Translations under genes and position numbers: made by a program | Source: Podospora pseudoanserina | Lineage: Eukaryota > Ascomycota > Sordariomycetes > Sordariales > Podosporaceae | Direction: 5' to 3' | Length of the DNA: 64,000 bases | Assembly: GCF_035222485.1 (NCBI RefSeq) | Contig: NC_085922.1 | Span: forward strand, 1,875,001-1,939,000 | Shown here: positions 11,790 to 23,028 of the stretch, in pieces | Layout of the letters: each line of letters begins with the position of its first letter | Numbering within the stretch: position 1 is the stretch's first letter | The notes under the pieces: model-generated | Seen by the model: the letters and a program-made list of their open reading frames with translations, nothing else | Database searches by the model: none | What the model was told of the DNA's origin: nothing

Positions 11790-13297
11790 ATGTCAAAACG
11801 TAAGTCGTGATCATCGGGTTGACTTGACTGTGTCTCGGATGAACCGACTAACCACAGATGTAAGCAGAACCAAACCGCAATGACGAGGAGGAGGAGGTGA
11901 CTCTGCAAGAGACAGCTGGGATGATCGACCAGTTTGAGCACCTGCTTGGTGACATCGGAAGTAAGTGATATCCTCATCAACACTCTTCAATTCAAAGGGG
12001 CTATGGCTGACCTCAATGATTGTGAAGGGGGTGGCGACTTTCCGATGACCAGAGCTCGTGCTGCTTGGGGTCCTTCGACCGCTGCTCCAACTGGCAAGTA
12101 ACGATGTTGATTGATCTTTTTTGTCTTGGTCCTCTTACCTTTGCTCTGAACCTGGGGGTTCTCAAACCCAGCTCTGACCAAACACGGCTGATTTAGAAAG
12201 TTAGCTAACCTCTATCAGAGCCAGCCTTACCTGCCCGTCCTCGAGGGATCACCCTCGAACAGCCCTCGCCCCCACCAGCGTTCCCTCTGCCGCCGGTGCC
12301 ACGCCTGCCCGTCCGGACCCGAAGCCAAACGCCGGCGACCGCCAGCAGCCGGCCTGAGCTCCCGCTGCCGCGTTCTCCGCTCGGTGCTGTCGAGCCAATC
12401 GTGGCATCCGACGCGGAGACGAAGCCAGGGCCAGAAGCTACCGGAAGCCCTGGTGAGGCAGCGAGCACAGACCGGCAGGAGATAGTACAAATAAATCCCC
12501 ACACACGTAGGCCTGGGATGTACTCTCTCTTTCCCACCAAAAGCAACAGATTTGCCGTCACCATGATGGCTTCATCAACCGCCAGCCCTTCGCAGGGCAA
12601 CGCTCTCTCGTCGTCGCCGTCCCTGGGCTCGCAGCCCACAGAGAATCTTGCGCCTCCGGGCCGGCCCTCTTTGGAGGAACGGTCGCTGTCGGCTGCGTCG
12701 GTTGCATCTGCTGCGCCCTCGTCTGCGTCGGTTTCTGCCGGGGAAGAGTCTCTGCCTCGTCCTGGTAAGTTGTCCCAGCAGGTGCTGTTCTTGGATCGAA
12801 AATTTGCTGACGTTTTCCTTGAAGCCGACCACCTCGAGCCAAACAATCCGTATGGCTACCCTGCTCCTCCCGCGTTTCGTAAGTCGTTTCTCACCGATTT
12901 AGATGGCCGACTTTGCTAACTTCAAGTGATAGGCCACAACTGGGCGAACCCCAACCGCCGTGCTGCCCGGGGCTGTGTCCTCGGTGGAGCTGTCTCTGGC
13001 GTTGTCGTCGGCTCGCGCCCTCGACCTTCCCTCTCTGGTGGTGTGCTTGCGGTTCCGTATCTGCCGTTCTCGCTCCCGCCTGTGCTGCCGGGCCCCGTCT
13101 CGCCGCCCGCGCTCACTCGACCCGCGCCCACTCGACCCGCGCCACCGGCCCTTCCCTCCCGGCCGCCTCCTGCCGTTCCCTCGTCGCCGGCCATCCCGGC
13201 CCGGAACCCTGCCCGTCTGGGACCAGCTTCGCCCGCGCCCTCCGGCTCTGCCCGAGATGACAAGAAGACCCATGGGGTGAAGAAAGAGGAGAAGTGA
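11790..13297 (+). CDS. Proline/alanine-rich protein of unknown function
   Basis: Hand-joined exons 11790-11799, 11868-11960, 12028-12093, 12219-12764, 12825-12878 and 12933-13297 keep phase throughout and give 377 aa starting MSKQPNRNDEEEEVTLQE. No catalytic domain is recognised. An acidic, possibly helical N-terminus (QETAGMIDQFEHLLGDIG) is followed by a long Pro/Ala/Ser/Arg-rich tail and a basic end (KKTHGVKKEEK). A short conserved-looking core reads EPNNPYGYPAPPAFRHNWAN. The third intron would use a GC donor (GCAAGT). The six small exons, five with clear branch sites, support a real gene, but low complexity makes the product hard to test by eye. The neighbour downstream is transcribed the same way about 580 bases later. 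Confidence 0.6.
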
Positions 13298-13874
13298 GAA
13301 GGAGAGAAGGATCCTTCCCTGTATCTTATTTGTATTTTTACAACGATATGGAGTTTGTGGAGTTTGGGAAGGGGTGGAGGGAGATACCCAAGGGACACAA
13401 TGGAAGACATTGCCTACTGATTTGAGCGGGATATCACAGACCTCTGAGAATCTTCCTGAGAACAAGTGACCAGTGTGAAGACATGATGATGACTCTGAGA
13501 GTGGAGAGAGAGAAGAGACGTTGGATATCTTGGCAGGCCCAATCACGTGGATCTGCCAGGTTTCGAACTTCCAGAACATGGGGCAGTCCCCACTGAAGCA
13601 TCCTTGGCAGCAGCACCCGGAACGCGCTTAGCTCCCGCTGATCTGGGGGAGCTTTGGAGCTGTCCGCGCGCCCCAAAATACCACCCCGCAATTGCCTGTG
13701 AACACGAGCTCAACTTCAATATTCATCCATTGATTATCTCTCACTTGAGACTAGGTTTCAGATATACTTTGACTGCTACTAGTATCATTCTGGACGTTTC
13801 ATCCATAAAGTATCATATCCACTGACATTACCGCGCAATCACATGGTTGGCACCCAACGGGCTATCCATTCGCC
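13298..13874. other. Intergenic region upstream of the WD40 gene
   Basis: About 580 bases, probably the terminator of the proline-rich gene and promoter of the WD40 gene. No RNA gene or repeat recognised. Confidence 0.45.
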
Positions 13875-16800
13875 ATGTCCAAAAAGGCCCGCCAGAGAAT
13901 CAGCTATGGTTTGTGCTACCAATGCGTCGTCCTGCAGCATCCCTACAGACACATCTCCATCTGACGCTTCCAATTGATAGTCCTCGAACACCCCAACTCC
14001 TCTCCTGGCGGCCATAGACTCGGCGTGAATGGCCTTGCCATCGACCAGACAAACAGCATCCTGTGAGAGCGTCGCTCCAGATATACCGAACCTACCCCCA
14101 GAAGTTCATTACTTACCGACATATGCTCCCCACAGATACTCCGGCGGCCGCGATGGTGTCCTCTGCGCCTGGGATCTCAACCGAGATCTCGTTGCCCCCC
14201 AGACCTCCCACTCCGCCATGATCGACGAGACGATGAGCGCCAGCACATCCAAACGGGCAACCACATTTCGAGCACAAACACAAGCGCATACCCACTGGGT
14301 CAACGACATTACGCTCGCCGAGAAGCATACAGCCGTTGTATCAGGCTCCTCGGATCTGTTTGTCAAGCTATGGCGTCCACTAGCCGAAACACCGGCCGAC
14401 CCGGTGACCATCGGCCAGCATGCCGATTATGTCAAATGCGTCGCGACACCAACAGCAGACACAAACTGGGTAGCCTCGGGCGGCCTCGACCGCAAGATCA
14501 ACTTTTGGGACCTGGCTGGAGGCGGAAACATCCTCGAGATTGACGCCCGAGGTGAAGAGGTGGCTGAGAAGGGCAGCATCTATGCCATGGGGGTAACACA
14601 CAACGTTGTCGCCAACGGCGGACCCGAGTCGACAGTACGGTTGTGGGATCCAAAAACTGGTAAACGTATCACCAAGTTTGTTGGTCATACGGACATGATC
14701 AGGTCGATTCTGATCAGCGAGAATGGGGACTTGATCATGTCTGCTAGTTCTGATCAGACGGTCAAGGTGTGGAGCGTCACGGCGGGAAGGTGTATGCATA
14801 CACTTACCATGCATGACAGCAGTGTTTGGGCGCTGTTCTCGGATGACCCTTCGCTGCACACCTTTTACAGCGCTGACAGGTCGGGGTTGGTGGTCAAGAC
14901 GGATGTCAGGGGTACGAATGGGGAGTTTGACAACGGGCTATCGCTAGCTGTCGCTCAAGAAAACGATGGCGTCACGAGAGTAGTGGCCTGGGGAGACAGC
15001 ATCTGGACATCAACCAGCAGGGCATCGATCAACAGATGGAAGAATGTGGACTCGAGTGATCATACGCAACTGCCAGAGGCGTTCAGGGCACATCGGGCAT
15101 CGTTGGCCACGATTAGGAGTCGGGACGGATCTTTGTCGTCGACTATGGTGCCGCCTGCGTCTGGAGCCGAATCCCCGTACAAGCCCCGGCATAAGCGAAA
15201 CATTTCGGAGAAGTCCATTTTGAGAATCTCGAACACGGCTCCTCTTCCCTTTACGTTGGGTAGCGGTAACGTGGATGAGAATTCGGTCAGTCCAGGCTCA
15301 CAGGTCCCGGAGCCGGCGTTCAACATGGTGGAGCTCCCTGAGCCAATACAGCATGAACCAGAGGAGACCATAGCGGGCCAGTTTGGGCTGGTGAAGCACA
15401 GGTTGTTGAATGATCGGAGACGAGTGCTGACCCTGGATACTGCTGGTGAGGTCTTGTTGTGGGATTTGATTCAGGTATGCTCCCTCTCCCACTTTGTTTT
15501 GTATGTGCGACGATATTGACCCTTTGAAGTGCCGACCGATTCAAGAGTTTGGAAAGCATCACCTTGAGACCATCGTGCCACAGGTTAACACTAAGGAGGC
15601 CGTGGCGCCGTGGTGCTCGATTGACACCAGCTCGGGCAATCTTGCTGTTGTGTTGGAACCTTACAATTGCTTTGATGCAGAGATGTACGCTGATGAGTTG
15701 GGCTCTGTGGAAAATACGGAGTTTAGAGAAGATCAGAGGAGTAAGTCCTTCCAACCTGAGGAAGGTCGGATTGCAGCTGACAAATTCTAGTCAACCTTGG
15801 GAAATGGGTCCTCAGATATCTCTTTGCCAACCTCATCGACGAAGAAATCCGCCGTGACGAGGCCTTCAGACACAAGCTCAACGAAGAGGTGCTCAAAAAG
15901 ACGGCAGGCGGCGGTAGGATGCTGCCTCCACTGGCGATTAGTATTCCAGGACCAGCAGGATGGCAGTTTTCTGAACCCTCGTCGTCAGCTACACCGAAGG
16001 CTGCTGGCATGAACTACCCACCCATGACTCCTGGGATGGCCATCGGTCTTGCTACCCCCGGTTCACCAATGGCTCCTTTCCTGGATGGAGGCTTCACCAC
16101 ACCACTCAGCCCACTTGAGAAGAGAACTTCCCAAGTCAGCAGACCCTCACAAGAACGCGAAGACTATTTCGCCGATGCGATACAAACGCCGGGATTAGAT
16201 CAGAGCAACAGACTAGCCCAAACTCCCGCGGCCGAGGTGCCCCCGACCCCCGGCCCTGAGCAACCAGCCAAGACACCAGGTGCTACTGAAACCAATGGCA
16301 AAGAGAAGGAGAAGGATGCCAAGGACAAGGAAAAGGACGGTGGGAAGACTCCCAGCACGCCGTTTGGTGGAATGAAGAAGTTTCGAATGGGCGGGTTCAG
16401 CATGAAGCTGGGTCGCTCGGCATCTACACCCCAAGCAGAGAAACCTGCCGCCTTGGACGAGAAGGCCGAGGAGTCAGAGTCGAATGGCAGCCAACACGAA
16501 AGGGAATTTGACGACAACCTTGGCGGCGTCGTTCAGAAGATTAAAGCGGAATACGAAGAAGAGCTTGTTGACAACCCAGGCCAGATTGTCGAAACGAAAA
16601 TCACGCCCTCTTTACCGAATGATACTCCGGTTCTTAAACTCCCACCTGGGACAAAAGTCATTATACAGGAAGAAACTTCTGGCGGCTCGGCGGAAGTTTA
16701 TCGTGGGACGGTGGGGAGTGTGGGTACTGACGCGGATGAGATTGAACAGAAGGGACCGAAGTGGCTTGGGGAGTGTTTGCTGCAGAATGTTCTCCCGGTC

Positions 16801-17304
16801 AAGGACGCGGTGAAGGTCAGCTTTGTGCTGTTTCCGTACAAAGGGGAGCTGCCTGAGCTGGTGGCGGCGCCGGATGGGAATAATAGGCTCAATGCGAATA
16901 GGATGCTGAGGGTGAAGAAGATTTTGGGGTATGTGGCTGAGAGGATTGATCGGGAGTGGAAGGAGGAGGTGGAGAGGGTGGAACGGGAGGGAGGAGAGGT
17001 TGGGGAGGGGGTGATGAGGCCGGAGGAGTATTTGGAGTTGTGGTGTAACGAACAGGTGAGTACTACTAGGGGGTGGGAAAGGGAAGGTGGGGGTGGTGCT
17101 GATAAGACAAAACAGATGCTACCGAATAAGATGACGCTTGCGACGCTGAGGACGCATGTTTGGAGGGGGGGGAGTGATATTGTTCTTCATTATAGGGCGA
17201 ATGGGAGGAAGGAAATTAAGTTGACGGAGCAGGTGGAGGAGGTGGTGAAGGAGGAGGAGCAGGCGGGGAAAAAGAGTGAGGAGGTTGGGACGCCTGGTGT
17301 TTAA
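13875..17304 (+). CDS. WD40 protein of the WDR48/Bun107 (deubiquitinase-activating) family
   Basis: Six exons (13875-13908, 13981-14062, 14136-15474, 15530-15740, 15791-17055, 17116-17304) give 1039 aa starting [20 protein letters not shown]. The first half contains WD repeats: [64 protein letters not shown]. The C-terminal half has a disordered Ser/Pro/Lys region, then a domain of the DUF3337 type ending [20 protein letters not shown]. Human WDR48 and fission yeast Bun107 bind and activate ubiquitin-specific proteases; by homology this protein should do the same. The last intron is 60 nt without a stop in frame, so retention would merely add 20 residues. Confidence 0.88.
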
Positions 17305-17568
17305 TGGTGTTTGATGGTGTGGGGGTGTTTATGGGAGTTGAAGGAAGGTAGGGTTTGTATATGGTTGGTTGGGTGGGTTGGCTTTTGCAGGGCCGGCGAA
17401 TGGTAATTATTGATGTTTTTTTTAGCGTAGTAAATGTACATATTATATACAGGCGCTCAGTTTGATCGCACAACACAACTAGGGGTATCAAGATCTATGT
17501 GCATGGTGTTGTTTCGTCTATCATGTTCCCGTCCCTCCATTATTTTTACTGTCCTTATTTTCCCACCT

Positions 17569-18594
17569 CTACAAGACACTCTCTTCCCCCCTCTTCTTCT
17601 CTCCACCTACAGAAAGCGTATTCACCGCCCACTGGTAACTCCCCAAGAATATCGCGCCCCCTATGCTGATCCACATCACCCTCGGGCCTATCCCCGCAAA
17701 GAAGGGACGTATCCCGTTTTCTCTCAGGATATCGGTCATGACTTTGAACATGCTTTGTTTTTCAGTCGAGAGCATGACTCTCGTCTTGAGGACATCAAGC
17801 GGTGTTGTCACCGCGGCGGCGAACCCGCCAGCCACCGAACCGTAGAGCGCCGACTCTGGGGCGGAAACTTCAGTTGATGTAGAGGAAGAGGAACTATCAC
17901 CAAAGAGTCCCCTCCCGGTGCGTTGTTTCCTCGCGCGGCCCCACGACTTGAGACCTTCCCATAGCGGGAATTGGAGCACGGTAAAAGGGACCTCGCGGAT
18001 GATTGTTATTGTCCAGCCTCTGTAGAGCTCCTTCCACACACCGGGGAGACCGATGGTGCTGTATTGTGCAATGATGTGCCGGAAGGCTTGGGCGGAGGAC
18101 CCGTTGTGGTGGCCGGCTTGGGCGCGTTGTTTTACTACTTCGGTGGGGACGCGGACGGCGCAGGCGGCGATTTCGCCGAGGGAGGCGGAGAGCATGTGGT
18201 GGTAGGCTGGGGTGGTTGTTTGGTTTGGAGAGGTGGGCAAGGGGGGGAAGTTGTGGGAGAGGAAGGATTTGGTGTGCTCGTAGGTGGAGAAGAAGAAGGC
18301 CGCTCCGGGGGCGGAGCCGACGAGGCAGGAGCCGATGCCGCGGTAGATGCCGCGGAAGCCGCCTGAGGAAAAGAAGCCGGTGGGGGATTGGAGGCGGGTT
18401 TTGAGGGTGTCGAGGGGGAAGAGGAGGAGGTCGACTGTTGTGCCGGCTAGGGCGCCCGAGAGGAGGGCGGTGTTGAAAGGGGGTGGGGGGGGTTCTGACA
18501 TTGTGTCGGTTGGGACAGAGCGGCCGGTTGAGAGGTCCGGAGTGGTGAGGATGTGGCCAGGCGCAGAGCTGGTTGTCGCCGGCGTCGCTGTCAC
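17569..18594 (-). CDS. PET8: Mitochondrial S-adenosylmethionine carrier
   Basis: A single exon of 341 aa carries three carrier repeats with signatures PLDTLKTRLQ, PTEVVKQRAQ and PLDVLKTRVM. The sequence LLSGALAGTTVDLLLFPLDT matches the SAM carrier (Pet8/SLC25A26) subfamily, which imports S-adenosylmethionine into the mitochondrial matrix and exports S-adenosylhomocysteine. The first 31 residues, before an internal MSEPPPPPF, are Thr/Ser-rich and could be either a real extension or upstream sequence; the internal ATG gives the length usual for the family. It is convergent with the WD40 gene (264-base gap) and divergent from the TilS gene. Confidence 0.88.
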   Translation of the reverse strand: MTATPATTSSAPGHILTTPDLSTGRSVPTDTMSEPPPPPFNTALLSGALAGTTVDLLLFPLDTLKTRLQSPTGFFSSGGFRGIYRGIGSCLVGSAPGAAFFFSTYEHTKSFLSHNFPPLPTSPNQTTTPAYHHMLSASLGEIAACAVRVPTEVVKQRAQAGHHNGSSAQAFRHIIAQYSTIGLPGVWKELYRGWTITIIREVPFTVLQFPLWEGLKSWGRARKQRTGRGLFGDSSSSSTSTEVSAPESALYGSVAGGFAAAVTTPLDVLKTRVMLSTEKQSMFKVMTDILRENGIRPFFAGIGPRVMWISIGGAIFLGSYQWAVNTLSVGGEKKRGEESVL

Positions 18595-18826
18595 AATCGC
18601 AAAGGGCTGAGATGAAAATTCCCGAGCTCCGGTCCGGGCCCGGCAGGCAAATGCGTCATGCTGGTGGGCCCGATGCGGGCTTGGTGTGCCAAGAGGTAGG
18701 GGTTGAGGCGATCACTTGTGAATACAAAAGCTCGGACCCCTCACGACTTTGATGGTGATTTATTTGTTCTCTCTTTTTATTAGTGACAGAGATTTATTAC
18801 TCGGTATCTGGCTCACCTGCGATGGA

Positions 18827-21148
18827 ATGGGAACGCTACCGCCTGTTGTGCACAGCACAGCGAGGGCCATCGCCCCCCGCGAGTTCCTAGACGCCCTCCA
18901 CGCAACATGTAACCCCAGGTTCCCCTACGACCGTGGGCGCTCCCACAAGCCCATTGCCCTCGCCATCAGCGGCGGTGTCGACTCCATGGCCCTGGCCTAC
19001 CTCTCTACCAAGATCAGGACGACCGATCATTGGTTCAAGGTGGCTGACCACCCCGTCAGCAACCCTGTCGCTTTTGTTGTCAACCATGATCTGCGGAAGG
19101 GCATGGTTGAGGAAGTCGACCAGGTAATCAATGCCCTGAGAGGGCTCAAGATCTTTGCCTATGTTGCCAAAATCGACTGGGCCCAGGTATTGGGCAAGGG
19201 TGTGGATCCCAACACGGTGCCCAACATCGAGACTCTTGCACGTCAGCAGCGCTATCGGAAATTGGGCACCTTCGCCAGGAACTGCAAGACCATGTCTTTG
19301 CTCACGGCCCATCACGAAGATGACCAGTATGAGACCATTCTCATGAGGCTGCTTTCCGGCCATGGATATCGCGGCTTGAGAGGGATGCGCCCGGCAACAG
19401 ACATCCCCGAGTGTTACGATATGCATGGCATCTACCAGAGCGGCTTTATCGATGACCAGAGGAGTAAACACCCTGTGTGGAATATTTACCCAAACAGGGC
19501 CGAAAGGACCAAGATATTGCGAGCCTTACGTGATGATTTCCATTTCGACTTGGCCACGTTTGCTGAGAACGCGGAACCCATGATGTGGAGGACAGATCTC
19601 AAGGACGCTTTTTCTGCCGACCAGGACTATGACGAGTGGATCGCCAGGAGCAACAAGCCTGCCCCTCCGCTGCCGACGATGGACTTTGAGGATGGGGGAG
19701 TCATGGTATATCGGCCGCTGCTACACTTTTCCAAGGATCGCTTGATTGCCACCTGCTTGGAGAATAACGTTCCGTGGTTTGAGGATCACACCAACAAGGA
19801 CCCGACGCTGACCATGAGGAATGCCGTGAGGCAGATGTGGAAGAATCACCGCTTGCCAGAGGCGCTTCAGAAGCCGGCGATATTGCGATTGGCAGAACGG
19901 TGCAGGAAGAGAGTAGCTTTTGAGGAGGCTGAAGCAGATCGCCTGCTGCAGAGTGCTCTGGTCCCTCATTTTGAGCCCAGTACTGGCACGTTGGTGGTAC
20001 AACTGCCGAAATTCCGACTCCCACGAGTGTCAAGATTATCGTCAAAGTCACCTGAGGGTCGCCAGAAGCGGCTTGATCACCATCGCTACATCGCCGCTCT
20101 CCTGCTTCGAAAGCTGATTTCCATGATCACACCGGAAAGAGAGCTCAACCAAGCTGGCCAGCTCGATCATCTCGCATCTATGCTGTTTCCCTCCCTGGCA
20201 CAAGATGGCGTCGAGCCACCACCTCCCAAGCCGTACGTCATCTGCGGCGTACATTTTGTACCCATGATGGGCCCCAACAGCCAACCCTTCCGCTGGCTCC
20301 TGACCCGCGCGCCCTACGCTTCGAATGTCCCACGGCCTCGTACCGGTTTTTGGGCGCCCAACATCAGAGGAAGATGGGGCAAAAAACCGCACCAGTGGAA
20401 GACAACCGGATGGTCAGGCTTCAAGCTGTATGACGGCCGGTACTGGATCCGACTGCTCAGCAGGCTGCCAGGTAATCTTCATGTCATGCCATTTGAGGCG
20501 GAGCATCAGAAGCCGTTCAAAGAAGCGCTTGATGAGCAAAGCAAGAATGACCTCGCGGCTATGCTCAAGCGGTATGCGCCTGGCAAGATACGGTACACTC
20601 TCCCTGGAATATACTCCAGGGTTGATGTTACGGGAGTAATACAACGCGATGAATACTGGCCGGATATTGAGGAACTGGACAAGTATGGGGCCTTGCGTAA
20701 GCGTAACGCTGATGGCCAGTGGGAAATCCGAGAGGAGGCTGTCGAGAACGAAGAGAGCAAGGATGCTGAAAAGAAAAGCTCGGACACGGTGGAACAGGAG
20801 CTGCTACACTCGTCAGCCAGTAAACGAGCCAGGCTGTTGCAGGCCAAGGCCTGGGAGGATGACATTACGGAAAGAAGGACAGATAATCCGCCCCAGCTGT
20901 TGGCGCTGCCAACGCTGGGAATTCATATACCGGGCTTGGAAGACTGGCTGAGGTGGGAGATTCGGTACAGGAAGCTTGATCCAGATATGCTGCTCACGGT
21001 GAAACGGAGGAAGTTCATGCCAAAACGGAGGAAGGTCAGGAGTCAGATTCGAATGTCGTATCGGCATATGTTGCTGTCGGGGTTGATCAAGCCGAGGTAC
21101 AGTAGACCAGTACGGCGCCGAGAGGTGCTGAAGTCAAAGTCGAAATAG
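18827..21148 (+). CDS. tRNA(Ile)-lysidine synthase-like PP-loop ATPase (TilS family)
   Basis: A 773-aa single exon from MGTLPPVV; an in-frame ATG at 18749 would add 26 residues that look like upstream sequence. The PP-loop LAISGGVDSMAL lies at about residues 46-57, followed by the TilS signature AHHEDDQYETILMRLLSGHG and RGLRGM. TilS ligates lysine to C34 of the CAU-anticodon tRNA so it decodes AUA. In fungi a nuclear copy probably serves mitochondrial tRNA-Ile. The protein is much longer than bacterial TilS (about 430 aa): the C-terminal part is unassigned and ends in a strongly basic segment (KRRKFMPKRRKVRS). The near N-terminus could be a targeting region but is not a clear presequence. Confidence 0.83.
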   Translation: MGTLPPVVHSTARAIAPREFLDALHATCNPRFPYDRGRSHKPIALAISGGVDSMALAYLSTKIRTTDHWFKVADHPVSNPVAFVVNHDLRKGMVEEVDQVINALRGLKIFAYVAKIDWAQVLGKGVDPNTVPNIETLARQQRYRKLGTFARNCKTMSLLTAHHEDDQYETILMRLLSGHGYRGLRGMRPATDIPECYDMHGIYQSGFIDDQRSKHPVWNIYPNRAERTKILRALRDDFHFDLATFAENAEPMMWRTDLKDAFSADQDYDEWIARSNKPAPPLPTMDFEDGGVMVYRPLLHFSKDRLIATCLENNVPWFEDHTNKDPTLTMRNAVRQMWKNHRLPEALQKPAILRLAERCRKRVAFEEAEADRLLQSALVPHFEPSTGTLVVQLPKFRLPRVSRLSSKSPEGRQKRLDHHRYIAALLLRKLISMITPERELNQAGQLDHLASMLFPSLAQDGVEPPPPKPYVICGVHFVPMMGPNSQPFRWLLTRAPYASNVPRPRTGFWAPNIRGRWGKKPHQWKTTGWSGFKLYDGRYWIRLLSRLPGNLHVMPFEAEHQKPFKEALDEQSKNDLAAMLKRYAPGKIRYTLPGIYSRVDVTGVIQRDEYWPDIEELDKYGALRKRNADGQWEIREEAVENEESKDAEKKSSDTVEQELLHSSASKRARLLQAKAWEDDITERRTDNPPQLLALPTLGIHIPGLEDWLRWEIRYRKLDPDMLLTVKRRKFMPKRRKVRSQIRMSYRHMLLSGLIKPRYSRPVRRREVLKSKSK

Positions 21149-21302
21149 AAGTAGTGTTAAGTTTAGCCAGTCGGCAGCCTTGCCGCCCCACGTGTTGGTG
21201 TCCGGCGCGGTTATGCACGGTGATCGTTGATCAACGGTGCCCCTCCCTGCCATCCAACTTCGTCGCCAGCGTCACTGTCAACTTTGCAGATGCAACACTT
21301 TG

Positions 21303-23009
21303 ATGGATGTGACCCAGCATCAACCGGGCCGACGGCGCCATGTTTTCTATGGTTTCTGGGGGTCCTCAACACTATTTCTGGCTCTTGGACTGTCCACGGT
21401 TCTCATCATTGGGCTGCTAGTTCAACTGCTCAACCAAGATCTGATAAGCACAACTGATATGATGCACAGCACGCTGTCCAGCGTGGCCAGTCTCACAGCT
21501 ATATTACTTGCCAGGCTGGGCCTTTCACATGCCTCAAACGCACCAGAGTCGCTCGAAAGTGAAGACTTTGAGATCGACCTGTCTTGGTATCCCCCAAAAC
21601 CATCTTCGATAACCAACCTCACCACCGTCTTCAACAGCACCGGCGTCTGGGGATTCATCTTCAACACCTCCCACACCCCAGACTCCCAGTATGGCACCTA
21701 CAACTGGTGCAACATGCCTCATGTCCGGGCAAAGGAATATCCCAGGCCACCCTCAGAATATGAACTCCTCTACGTCGAAGTAGTCAGTGACTCTCCCCCT
21801 CTTTTTGCCTGTCACCTCAGTTCTAACAGCCCCCAGATCCACCGCCACCACCTCCGCACCCCCTACTCATCCAACTCCTTCCCTGTTGAACCTCACCCCT
21901 GGAACTGCAATAACATCGCCATCTACTCTTACTCCTCCCCTCTCACCCCTGGATCACCCCCCTCCATCCCAGGATACCACTCCCCTTTCACCTCCCCCTT
22001 CAACCCCTTCCCCCCATCTCCCCTCGGTTTCCAAGGCACCTGCAACTTTCCCCAAATCACAACCCAAGGCCTCTCCGACTCTTACCAGCACGGCCTCGAC
22101 CTGCTGTCAGTCTACTCCCCCCTCATCTCACCAACCTCAGCCGAGTTCCGCATAACCAACAACCCCATCACCTCCCAAGTCGCCGGCGCACTGGTATCCG
22201 CCCTCCTACCACCCAAAACCACCACCACCACCCCCCTCCTCATCCAAAACAAAGAAATCGACTCCCTCGAGCCCAAATACCCCTGCCCCCTCTCCCACCA
22301 CCTCTTTTCCCAAATCCAATCCACTCCCCAATGGAAATCCCACCTGCAGCTATCAAAAGAGATCCTCACCCAACTAGACATCATAAGCGGCGTCCCCCCC
22401 TCCGATACCAGTTTCCACATCAGTTTCGACCACTACTTCGACAACCTCTCCTCCAAACAATGCCACTCCCGTCCCCTCCCTTGCTCAGTCCACTCCCCCC
22501 ACAACAACAAATGCATCCCCCAACACCTAGCCGACACCGTCTACCGCCTAGGCCAGTGGGAGTACCACCACACCTACCGCTCCTCCAAACAATCCCTCCA
22601 AGCCTCAGTCGCAAGCTACGGGGTGTGGATCGCCGAACTATTGTCACATATCTCATCCGTGACAAAAGAAGAGACAAAAGTGAGATATCGACACAACATT
22701 GCCCACGACGGGTCAATTTCCCGACTGTTGGGCGTGCTACAAGTAGACGATATGCACTGGCCCGGGATGGGCTCCGAGATCGTCTTTGAGGTTTACAAGC
22801 AGCAGCCAAAACATTTCGTCAGGGTGTTGTACGGTGGGCAGGTGCTAAAGTCCAGTTCACCCATGCTAAAGGGAAACCCCAAAGGGATGATACCACTCCA
22901 ACAAATCATGGGGTATCTAGGTGGCCTCATCGGATTACGAGAAAAAGACGGGAAAATGATGCACGATATCAAGGAGATGTGCAACACCCCTATTACCTAC
23001 AATAAGTGA
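21303..23009 (+). CDS. Membrane-anchored histidine acid phosphatase family protein
   Basis: Exons 21303-21782 and 21837-23009 give 550 aa; the 54-nt intron (GTCAGT donor, TTCTAACAG branch) contains no stop in frame. The N-terminus has one hydrophobic helix (LFLALGLSTVLIIGLLVQLL), suggesting a type II membrane or secreted form. The catalytic histidine motif reads IHRHHLRTPY (about residues 161-170), the variant found in fungal members where the usual RHG becomes RHH, and the proton-donor HD lies in NIAHDGSIS near residue 450. Several N-glycosylation sequons (NLT, NST, NTS) fit passage through the secretory pathway. The substrate is not predictable; relatives include 2-phosphoxylose phosphatases. 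The start was taken as the first ATG in frame. Confidence 0.82.
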   Translation: MDVTQHQPGRRRHVFYGFWGSSTLFLALGLSTVLIIGLLVQLLNQDLISTTDMMHSTLSSVASLTAILLARLGLSHASNAPESLESEDFEIDLSWYPPKPSSITNLTTVFNSTGVWGFIFNTSHTPDSQYGTYNWCNMPHVRAKEYPRPPSEYELLYVEVVSDSPPLFACHLSSNSPQIHRHHLRTPYSSNSFPVEPHPWNCNNIAIYSYSSPLTPGSPPSIPGYHSPFTSPFNPFPPSPLGFQGTCNFPQITTQGLSDSYQHGLDLLSVYSPLISPTSAEFRITNNPITSQVAGALVSALLPPKTTTTTPLLIQNKEIDSLEPKYPCPLSHHLFSQIQSTPQWKSHLQLSKEILTQLDIISGVPPSDTSFHISFDHYFDNLSSKQCHSRPLPCSVHSPHNNKCIPQHLADTVYRLGQWEYHHTYRSSKQSLQASVASYGVWIAELLSHISSVTKEETKVRYRHNIAHDGSISRLLGVLQVDDMHWPGMGSEIVFEVYKQQPKHFVRVLYGGQVLKSSSPMLKGNPKGMIPLQQIMGYLGGLIGLREKDGKMMHDIKEMCNTPITYNK

Positions 23010-23028
23010 CATTAGAATTATTATATAC

